DNA of 5,079 bases from Porticoccaceae bacterium UBA1117 (GTDB lineage: Bacteria > Pseudomonadota > Gammaproteobacteria > Pseudomonadales > Porticoccaceae): NCBI GenBank assembly GCA_002313335.1, contig DCBC01000155.1, positions 1-5,079 of the forward strand, read 5' to 3'. The position numbers and the translations under genes are program-made. Shown here one piece after another: positions 1-5,079 of this stretch. Under the pieces are notes generated by a model, which was not told where the DNA came from, did not search any database, and saw only the letters and a list, made by a program, of their open reading frames with translations. Each line of letters begins with the position of its first letter. Positions within the stretch are counted from its first letter, which is position 1.

Positions 1-1301
1 CGAATAACCTTTTTGCCATTCCACACTGATGTTCCCAGCCAGCATTCACCGGACTTTTGAATGTGATCAACGATTCCTAGGGTATAACTGTCATCTCGGT
101 CAAAGCCGATGAGTACCTGATTGAAAACCACATCATTAATTATAGTGAACCCTTGATCTTGTAGCTCGTTGGCAAACTGCACTGCGCGATCATGTAACCC
201 AGCCACTAACTCATCAACCCCCTCAGAGCCTAGGTATTTTAGGGTGGCCCAAAGCTCTATAACGCGAGCTCGCCGAGACATTTCGGGGGTATATAACATC
301 CCATCGCGGTGTTCGGAGTAGGCTAAATAGCTTCCGCTTGCTTGCAATGCCGCCACTAAGGCTTCTTGATCTGCGCAGAGTAAGATCCCATTGTCATAGG
401 GTGTGTTGAGTGTCTTATGCCCGTCAACCGACCAAGACTGCGCTTTCTCCATACCTTTTGTAAGTGAGTTTAACTGCGAGGTTGCGCCTGCCCACAGTCC
501 AAAAGCCCCATCGATGTGCACCCAGGCACCGACGTCATTAGCAAGGTTGCAAACCTCATCAATAGGGTCAAAGCTACCAGTGTTAACGTTTCCCGCTTGC
601 AACAAAACGATGGTGCTACTATCAAGTGTTGGTAAATCCTCTAAGATCAAACGTCCCTGATCATCACTAGCGACCCACTCGATGTGGTCTAGTCCGAAAC
701 CAAGTAAAGCAACCGCTTTTATTACGGCTCCATGGGAAGCATCACTTGCAACAATACGGATAGCCGGCGCCCCGCGGTGCCCTTGACGAGTGAAATCCCA
801 ACCTTGATTGTTATAAATACGATGCCGTGCAGCGGCCAAACCGCAAAAGATAGCCATCGACGTACCACTTAAAAAGCTCGCCACAACATTATCCGGCAAA
901 CTAAATAGTCCTCGAAGCCATCGTTCGGTGACAGCTTCAAGCCTTGAGGCTATGGGCGACATTAAATAGAGACCGCTATTTTGGTCCCAAAAATCTGTTA
1001 TCCATTTGGTTGCCAATGCAACCGGTAGTGCGCCGCCGGTAACAAACCCAAAATAGCGACCGCCAGTTTGTGCGGTAGATGCGGGGGATCCGTACCTATG
1101 CAGTTGCTCGAGAATATTACTTGCATCACCACTGGCGGTAGGCATATCTTCATCAAAGAAAGAGAGACCTTGAATGGCTTCTTCTGAAGGGAATACCGGA
1201 CGTTCCTCGATACCATCAGCGTAGGCTAACGCATAGGTTTTTGCTTGATCAAAGATATGTTTGGCTGATTGTTCGGCTTTCATTTTATTTCGCAGGGTCA
1301 T
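1..1301 (-). CDS. PLP-dependent group II decarboxylase-like enzyme (3'-partial)
   Basis: Translating the minus strand from ATG at 1301-1299 gives 433 residues with no stop before the window edge. Landmarks of the pyridoxal-dependent decarboxylase family (fold type I) appear in order: a substrate-side loop GRYFGFVTGG (81-90), SPIASRLEAVTERWL (115-129), a GTS phosphate-binding loop near 146-148, His190 expected to stack on the cofactor, QAGNVNTGSFDP (235-246), HIDGAFGLW (262-270) whose Asp264 should pair with the pyridine nitrogen, and DGHKTLN (293-299) whose Lys296 should form the Schiff base. HIDGAFG and MSRRARVIELWATLKYLG (341-358) resemble a subfamily often labelled 'aspartate aminotransferase family protein'. 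Its substrate is not known to me, so decarboxylation is inferred from the family. It is cytoplasmic, with no signal peptide. An in-frame TAG at 1307-1305 blocks any earlier start; ATG at 1283-1281 is the alternative. The Shine-Dalgarno sequence is weak (TAGG, very close to the start). Some 30-40 C-terminal residues are probably missing. It is divergent from fadB. Confidence 0.9.
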   Translation of the reverse strand, partial: MTLRNKMKAEQSAKHIFDQAKTYALAYADGIEERPVFPSEEAIQGLSFFDEDMPTASGDASNILEQLHRYGSPASTAQTGGRYFGFVTGGALPVALATKWITDFWDQNSGLYLMSPIASRLEAVTERWLRGLFSLPDNVVASFLSGTSMAIFCGLAAARHRIYNNQGWDFTRQGHRGAPAIRIVASDASHGAVIKAVALLGFGLDHIEWVASDDQGRLILEDLPTLDSSTIVLLQAGNVNTGSFDPIDEVCNLANDVGAWVHIDGAFGLWAGATSQLNSLTKGMEKAQSWSVDGHKTLNTPYDNGILLCADQEALVAALQASGSYLAYSEHRDGMLYTPEMSRRARVIELWATLKYLGSEGVDELVAGLHDRAVQFANELQDQGFTIINDVVFNQVLIGFDRDDSYTLGIVDHIQKSGECWLGTSVWNGKKVI

Positions 1302-1437
1302 AACCTAATTTCATCCACAGCAATAAGTTCTAATTAATCGTTAGTAAATCATAGAATATTGATCATAGACAGAAAATGCACTGCGAGTACGCTACAAATT
1401 GCAAGAAAGGGAATGGGAATAAGGTAAGTAATTTGGT

Positions 1438-1498
1438 CCCGGTACACTCACCAAAAGATCTATAGGGGATACAAATCACTGTCGGCGAGTGCACCGAG
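1438..1498. repeat. Interrupted inverted repeat with 31-base loop
   Basis: The left arm CGGTACACTCACC (1440-1452) and right arm GGCGAGTGCACCG (1484-1496) pair at 11 of 13 positions, with mismatches at 1444/1492 and 1450/1486. One more pair, 1438/1498, lies outside. The loop spans 1453-1483. A shorter competing hairpin, CACT (1477-1480) with AGTG (1488-1491), sits inside. There is no T-run after either arm, so it is not a standard intrinsic terminator. It could be a two-site operator, a structured leader or RNA, or a relic of a mobile end. The pairing is directly visible; any function is unknown. Confidence 0.5.
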
Positions 1499-1528
1499 TT
1501 AAGTTAAGACTTCACAAAATCAAATTCG

Positions 1529-1540
1529 TTCAGTAAATCG
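1529..1540 (+). repeat. Direct repeat copy A, TTCAGTAAATCG
   Basis: This 12-mer recurs at 1615-1626 as TTCAATAAATCG with one mismatch, 86 bases downstream in the same orientation. Its AGTAAATC core (1532-1539) also occurs exactly at 1343-1350, near the decarboxylase start. These may be binding sites for one regulator. The AT-rich background makes chance similarity possible. Confidence 0.3.
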
Positions 1541-1568
1541 TAAAAATACAATCTAATGTTCAAAAAGA

Positions 1569-1596
1569 TAGACTCTTGGTCGTTCGAAGTTAGAAT
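1569..1596 (+). promoter_or_regulatory. Candidate sigma-70 promoter for fadB
   Basis: A -35-like TAGACT (1569-1574, 4 of 6 consensus matches) is followed after 16 bases by a -10-like TAGAAT (1591-1596, 5 of 6). Transcription would start near 1603, giving a leader of about 50 bases that contains the palindrome at 1621-1635. A weaker alternative -10, TACAAT at 1547-1552, lacks a good -35. The spacer contains CTTGGTC (1575-1581), which resembles one half of the enterobacterial FadR site (core TGGTCNGACCA), but the second half is not matched. The call rests on hexamer matching by eye only. Confidence 0.3.
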
Positions 1597-1614
1597 AAGA
1601 CCCTAGAAAAAAGA

Positions 1615-1626
1615 TTCAATAAATCG
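1615..1626 (+). repeat. Direct repeat copy B, TTCAATAAATCG
   Basis: This is the second copy of the 12-mer at 1529-1540, with one mismatch. Its last six bases, AAATCG, are also the left arm of the palindrome at 1621-1635, so the same protein could read both. Confidence 0.3.
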
Positions 1627-1635
1627 ATACGATTT
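1621..1635. promoter_or_regulatory. Perfect palindrome before fadB, candidate operator
   Basis: AAATCG-ATA-CGATTT is a perfect 6+6 inverted repeat with a 3-base centre. It lies one base upstream of the fadB Shine-Dalgarno sequence and about 20 bases downstream of the predicted transcription start. A bound dimeric repressor here would block transcription. As RNA the 6-bp stem with a 3-base loop could also form next to the ribosome binding site. It does not resemble the FadR, PsrA or LiuR operators as I remember them. The symmetry is directly visible; operator function is inferred. Confidence 0.35.
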
Positions 1636-1636
1636 C

Positions 1637-1641
1637 AAGGA
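1637..1641 (+). promoter_or_regulatory. fadB ribosome binding site
   Basis: AAGGA lies 10 bases before ATG at 1652. It is the only strong Shine-Dalgarno sequence near this start and supports the start choice. Confidence 0.7.
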
Positions 1642-1651
1642 AAGTAAAACT

Positions 1652-3811
1652 ATGTACCAAGGCGAAACATTAAGTTTAAACGGTTTGGATGGCGGCTTTA
1701 TCGAAATCAACTTCAATAACAAAAATAGCTCGGTCAATAAATTTGATCGTCAAACATTGGATGATCTTGAAAACGCTATGGTAGTTGTCAAAGCAACTGA
1801 ATCGGTAAAGGGTCTTTTGCTAACTAGCGCTAAGGGTGTTTTCGTTGTGGGAGCTGACATTACTGAATTTTCAGTTATGTTTAATGCTACTCGAGAGGAG
1901 TTTGTTACCCGAGCAGCAGAAGTTAACTCGATGTTCTCTCAGATCGAGGACTTGCCATATCCGACCGTTGCAGCCATTAATGGTTTTGCCCTTGGCGGGG
2001 GATTTGAAGTCTGCTTGGCATGTGATAAGCGTGTAATGTCCTCTAAGGCTGCCATTGGTTTGCCTGAAACAAGCCTAGGAATAATGCCAGGTTGGGGTGG
2101 AACTGTTCGGTTACCGCGTTTAATTGAGTTTACAACTGCATTAAATTGGATAGTGTCTGCCGCGCCACAATCCGCCCAAAGCGCGTTGGAAGCAGGCGCT
2201 GTTGACCATGTCTCAGAACCAGATAAGCTGCGTGAGGATGCTCTGGCGGTATTGACTGAGCTAACCAAGACGGGTGTTGATCTCGACGCTTTACGCAGGA
2301 AAAAGACCGGCCCCTCTGCGCTTAGCAAGTCTGATGCATCAGTGATTGCGGAGAACGCGTGTGACGCTGTGCGGAGTAAGCAGGGTGACAATTACCCAGC
2401 GGCTATTAAGGTCGCTGAACTGGTTGCCTCTGCCGCGGAAGAGGGTCGTGATAATGCTATTAGTCTAGAGAATCACGCCTTTTATGAGCTGACCCAGACC
2501 TCTCAAGCAAGAGCGCTAGTTGGTTTGTTTCTGAGTGAACAGTATGTTGTCAAACAAGCGAAATTGCGGAATGCTCCGTTTAAGAGTAGTTATCAGCCGA
2601 TAAGTAGTGCCGCGGTTATTGGCGCCGGTATCATGGGCGGTGGTATCGCTTATCAAAATGCCTTAAAGGGTATCTCCGTAGTCATGAAGGATATTCACCA
2701 AGCTGCGCTTGATTTAGGGACTGCCGAAGCTACAAAATTACTCGATAGGGGAGTAAAGCGGGGCAAATTGACTGCGTCTAAATCTGCCGCTATCTTGACT
2801 CAAATAACACCCTCTCTAAATGATAATGCAATTAGTGACTGCGATATCGTTGTTGAGGCTGTCATTGAAATTGAGTCGGTTAAAGCGCAGGTTTTGGCGT
2901 CTATCGAAGCTCAGTTATCAAATACAGGGAGTGTGATTACCTCAAATACATCAACTATCTCTATTAATCGCCTCGCTGACTCTCTGCAACGGCCTCATAA
3001 CTTCTGTGGGATGCATTTTTTCAACCCAGTTCATGCTATGCCGTTAGTTGAGATTATCCGCGGTGAGAAGAGCTCTGAGCAAACCCTTGCCGCTGTCTGC
3101 GCCTATGCATTAGCTCTGGGCAAGAAACCTATCGTGGTGAATGACTGTCCAGGCTTTTTAGTTAACCGAGTGCTTTTTGCCGCACTCTTAGGGATGGAAA
3201 TGCTCATTGCTGAGGGTGCAGACTTTCAGCAAATTGATCGGGTAATGGAAACATGGGGCCTACCCATGGGGCCGGCGTACTTAAGTGATGTGATTGGCTT
3301 AGATACGGTCGTCCACTGTTACTCGGTACTACTCAAAGGCTTGCCAGAGCGCTTCATGGAGGTGCAGCCCGCAAGGTCATCGCAGGTCATTTTTGACCAC
3401 CAGCGGTTAGGACAGAAGAACGGCCTCGGTTACTACAGCTATGGTAACAATGATCGAGGTAGACCCACTAAGCAGGCCGATCCTGTGGTGGTAGAAATGT
3501 TTGAGAATTTGTTTGGCAGTGCCGTGCATTTTGAAGACCAAGAAATTGTATCTCGTATCATGGGTGCTATGGGCATGGAAATGATGAGGTGCATAGAGGA
3601 GGGGGTTGTAGCCTCGCCAGCTGAAGCTGACATGGCATTAATTTATGGAATTGGTTTCCCATCGTTCCGAGGGGGTATCTGTCGTTGGATGGATGAGATT
3701 GGATTAGCTGAGATCTGCGCTATGGGTGACAAGTACTCTGGCATAAGCCCTCTGTACTCACCTACAGAAGCTCTCAGAGTAAAAGCGGCTAGCGGTGGTA
3801 CTCTCTACTAG
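1652..3811 (+). CDS. fadB: FadB: enoyl-CoA hydratase / 3-hydroxyacyl-CoA dehydrogenase, fatty oxidation complex alpha subunit
   Basis: This 719-residue protein is full length (FadB is usually about 715-730). It hydrates trans-2-enoyl-CoA and then oxidises L-3-hydroxyacyl-CoA with NAD+ in the cytoplasm, normally in an alpha2-beta2 complex with the thiolase FadA. The hydratase domain (about 1-190) has VVGADITEF (65-73) for the oxyanion hole and the catalytic pair Glu119 (ALGGGFE) and Glu139 (GLPET), at the same positions as in E. coli FadB. A helical linker leads to the NAD-binding fold with GAGIMG (324-329) and Asp347. The dehydrogenase residues Ser434, His455 (GMHFFNPVH), Glu467 and Asn505 keep E. 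coli spacing. Two C-terminal domains end with GIGFPSFRGG (666-675). The start is supported by AAGGA and by the typical MYQGETL beginning. It stands alone: no fadA follows, the next gene is convergent, and the upstream gene is divergent. FadJ is the main alternative, but length and sequence favour FadB. Confidence 0.95.
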   Translation: MYQGETLSLNGLDGGFIEINFNNKNSSVNKFDRQTLDDLENAMVVVKATESVKGLLLTSAKGVFVVGADITEFSVMFNATREEFVTRAAEVNSMFSQIEDLPYPTVAAINGFALGGGFEVCLACDKRVMSSKAAIGLPETSLGIMPGWGGTVRLPRLIEFTTALNWIVSAAPQSAQSALEAGAVDHVSEPDKLREDALAVLTELTKTGVDLDALRRKKTGPSALSKSDASVIAENACDAVRSKQGDNYPAAIKVAELVASAAEEGRDNAISLENHAFYELTQTSQARALVGLFLSEQYVVKQAKLRNAPFKSSYQPISSAAVIGAGIMGGGIAYQNALKGISVVMKDIHQAALDLGTAEATKLLDRGVKRGKLTASKSAAILTQITPSLNDNAISDCDIVVEAVIEIESVKAQVLASIEAQLSNTGSVITSNTSTISINRLADSLQRPHNFCGMHFFNPVHAMPLVEIIRGEKSSEQTLAAVCAYALALGKKPIVVNDCPGFLVNRVLFAALLGMEMLIAEGADFQQIDRVMETWGLPMGPAYLSDVIGLDTVVHCYSVLLKGLPERFMEVQPARSSQVIFDHQRLGQKNGLGYYSYGNNDRGRPTKQADPVVVEMFENLFGSAVHFEDQEIVSRIMGAMGMEMMRCIEEGVVASPAEADMALIYGIGFPSFRGGICRWMDEIGLAEICAMGDKYSGISPLYSPTEALRVKAASGGTLY

Positions 3812-4094
3812 CCTATATAGAGGTGTTGCCTAAAAAATTGCCATACATCCTCTCTGTCAGCAAGAGCATTAAATTCTCAATAGTCCATAATGACTTTTGA
3901 GGCACTATAACCATGCATAACAATAACAAGGGTATTAGAACGTACGCATTTGGGTACATGCACTGGATAAGACCTCTCTAACCTCTAATGCGATATATAC
4001 CTGTCACTGGTGGCTAACGCCAATAATGAAGGCTCACTGAGTATCAGCGAGCTCCGTAGTGTAGCTGCAGCAATCAGTGTTAGGTTGGCTATAC
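3812..4094. other. Convergent intergenic spacer, no clear gene or terminator
   Basis: This 283-base spacer separates the stops of fadB and the serine hydrolase, which point at each other. I expected a bidirectional terminator but see no GC-rich stem followed by a T-run on either strand. Small structures present are TGGC-TAAC-GCCA (4011-4022), the palindromes GAGCTC (4049-4054) and GCTGCAGC (4064-4071), and an inverted repeat at 4035-4079. There is no thiolase-like translation or recognisable fragment of one. A 22-codon frame at 3913-3981 is treated as doubtful. Confidence 0.6.
4035..4079. repeat. Short inverted repeat CACTGA/TCAGTG
   Basis: CACTGA (4035-4040) and TCAGTG (4074-4079) are perfect complements separated by 33 bases that contain two smaller palindromes. 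It lies 16 bases beyond the hydrolase stop and could help fold the 3' end of that transcript. With a 6-bp arm and no T-run, a terminator role is weakly supported. Confidence 0.25.
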
Positions 4095-5079
4095 TCATTC
4101 GGCAGTTGCTGCAGACAGCGCTCTAAATAGTGCCAAGTGAGCAAAATCACTGGAGGGTATATAGCTAGTATCATTATAAAAAGGATTCGCTGAATTCTTC
4201 ACTATCACGGTATTTGTCTCTGGGTTGATGTAAATATACTGGCCATAAACCCCCATAGCCATGAACTCACCGCTATCACCGCCGACCATCCACCACTGAT
4301 AACCGTAGCCAAAGTCGTTACCCGGCAGAAGATGAGGCTGATCCATCGTTCTGGAGTCTGCCACCCAGCTAGCGGGTACAATTTCCTGGCCATTAAATGT
4401 CCCATCATGCAGGTACAGCGAACCTAATTTAGCAAAATCCCTTAGCGTCAGGTTAAGGCCTCCCAAAGCCATTTCCATACCCTGACCATCGATAATCCAT
4501 AGTCCGTTATGCTCCATTCCCATTGGGTTATATAGCTTCTCTTGCATGTAATCGGTGATAGAGCGACCGGTCGCTTGTGTCAAAACCATTCCCAAAACAT
4601 GGGTGTTAATACTTACATAGTGATTGACGGTGCCCGGTTCAATGTCGTTCTTTAGAGTAGCTGCAAAGGCATCTTGTGAGTTACCAAGGGAAAAATCTCG
4701 ACCCCAACGGTTAATGTCACTGTAAAAATCACCATAATCCTCGTTGAACGCAACACCCGAGGACATTTGGAGCACATTTTTAATACTTACGCCCTCATAG
4801 CCGGAACCCACTAAACTAGTAGCATAGTCGTCAACGGGTTGTTCTATGCTTTTAATATGGCCCTCATCAACCGCTATGCCAATCAGTGCAGAGATAAAAG
4901 ATTTAGCCATGGACCAAGAAATATTCTGTGTAACCGCACTATTACCTAGGTAATAGTCTTCTAATGCGATTTCATCATTCTGAATAACGATTAGGCCAGT
5001 TGTCCAAGAATCCTTAAGAAACTGCTGGGTTCTTAATGTCTGATCGTTGTAGACGAACGATGACGGCACATTAAGGGGG
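4095..5079 (-). CDS. Serine hydrolase of the beta-lactamase / 6-aminohexanoate-dimer hydrolase type (5'-partial)
   Basis: The frame ends at TGA (4097-4095) and stays open to the window edge, so the gene starts outside. GTG at 5069-5067 is in frame but unlikely as the start, because residues before it (PLN) continue the frame and the family normally has a longer N-terminal part, often with a signal peptide. Counting from that GTG, the nucleophile motif SMAK (53-56) gives Ser53 and Lys56, and Tyr151 in NHYVSINTHVLG is the expected second catalytic element. GGLNLTLRDFAKLG (203-216), FGYGYQWWM (253-261) and AMGVYGQYIYINP (271-283) match the order seen in NylB/EstB-like esterases and class C beta-lactamase relatives. 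It probably hydrolyses an ester or amide. The true substrate and location cannot be read from the sequence, and beta-lactam resistance should not be assumed. It converges on fadB with 283 bases between. Confidence 0.88.
   Translation of the reverse strand, partial: PLNVPSSFVYNDQTLRTQQFLKDSWTTGLIVIQNDEIALEDYYLGNSAVTQNISWSMAKSFISALIGIAVDEGHIKSIEQPVDDYATSLVGSGYEGVSIKNVLQMSSGVAFNEDYGDFYSDINRWGRDFSLGNSQDAFAATLKNDIEPGTVNHYVSINTHVLGMVLTQATGRSITDYMQEKLYNPMGMEHNGLWIIDGQGMEMALGGLNLTLRDFAKLGSLYLHDGTFNGQEIVPASWVADSRTMDQPHLLPGNDFGYGYQWWMVGGDSGEFMAMGVYGQYIYINPETNTVIVKNSANPFYNDTSYIPSSDFAHLALFRALSAATAE

Larger units (their letters stand above)
1302..1651. other. Divergent intergenic region between decarboxylase and fadB
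   Basis: This 350-base AT-rich stretch holds no credible coding sequence on either strand. It must contain the start signals of both flanking genes. On the fadB side I see a plausible promoter, a palindrome and a good Shine-Dalgarno sequence, listed separately. On the decarboxylase side the minus strand has two TATGAT hexamers, each one mismatch from the -10 consensus. The nearer lies at 1353-1348, and neither has a convincing -35 box. The middle holds a long interrupted inverted repeat. The spacing is generous for two simple promoters, which leaves room for regulator binding or a small untranslated RNA, but nothing proves either. Confidence 0.7.

Noticed and set aside
403..660. Plus-strand open frame of 85 codons
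   Set aside because: It lies wholly antisense to the well-supported decarboxylase, and its translation has no recognisable domain.
998..1216. Minus-strand open frame of 72 codons
   Set aside because: It is out of frame within the decarboxylase, whose translation here carries conserved family motifs.
1376..1465. Plus-strand 29-codon frame in the divergent intergenic region
   Set aside because: There is no Shine-Dalgarno sequence, it overlaps the left arm of the inverted repeat, and the peptide is unremarkable.
1939..2391. Minus-strand open frame of 150 codons inside fadB
   Set aside because: It is antisense to the conserved hydratase domain and linker of FadB, and is low-complexity with no domain. 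The length reflects fadB codon usage.
3826..3842. TTGCC repeat flanking an A-rich run just after fadB, considered as a terminator
   Set aside because: The two TTGCC copies are direct, not inverted, so no stem forms, and there is no T-run on the plus strand.
3980..4025. Minus-strand promoter-like TTGGCG and TATATA, 18 bases apart
   Set aside because: Each hexamer matches only 4 of 6 consensus bases, and no gene lies downstream on that strand before fadB's antisense.
4012..4085. Integron attC-like site: GGCTAAC at 4012-4018 and GTTAGGT at 4079-4085
   Set aside because: GTTAGGT fits the GTTRRRY core, but its partner has G at the second position instead of a pyrimidine. The inner pairing is not placed as in attC, and the flanking genes are not arranged as cassettes.
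4205..4408. Minus-strand open frame of 67 codons inside the serine hydrolase
   Set aside because: It is a shifted frame of a gene whose main frame has clear family motifs.

Overview
The window looks like ordinary chromosomal DNA of a gammaproteobacterium. The strongest clue is a full-length FadB-type fatty-oxidation protein that aligns by eye, without a gap across long stretches, with gammaproteobacterial FadB. GC content is moderate (not calculated) and the intergenic stretches are AT-rich. A marine or other environmental lineage is a guess. I see no rRNA, tRNA, transposase, phage gene or CRISPR array.

Layout. (1) Bases 1-1301, minus strand: most of a pyridoxal-phosphate-dependent group II decarboxylase-like enzyme. 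Its C-terminus runs off the left edge. (2) Bases 1302-1651: a divergent intergenic region of 350 bases with no credible gene. It carries a long interrupted inverted repeat (1438-1498), a 12-base near-direct repeat (1529-1540 and 1615-1626), a candidate promoter (1569-1596) and a perfect short palindrome (1621-1635) just before the fadB ribosome binding site. (3) Bases 1652-3811, plus strand: complete fadB-like gene, the alpha subunit of the beta-oxidation multienzyme complex. The hydratase glutamates and the dehydrogenase catalytic residues are all present. (4) Bases 3812-4094: a convergent spacer with no fadA thiolase gene and no clear terminator. (5) Bases 4095 to the right edge, minus strand: a serine hydrolase of the beta-lactamase/6-aminohexanoate-dimer-hydrolase type. 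Its N-terminus lies beyond the window, because the frame stays open to the last base.

The three genes do not form an operon. The decarboxylase and fadB are divergent and could share regulators in the 350-base gap. fadB and the hydrolase converge. FadB normally works in a complex with the thiolase FadA. Here nothing thiolase-like follows it, so its partner must be encoded elsewhere or be replaced. I find no evidence of a new multi-gene system. The points most worth checking are the orphan status of fadB, the candidate operator and repeats in front of it, and the unknown substrate of the decarboxylase.
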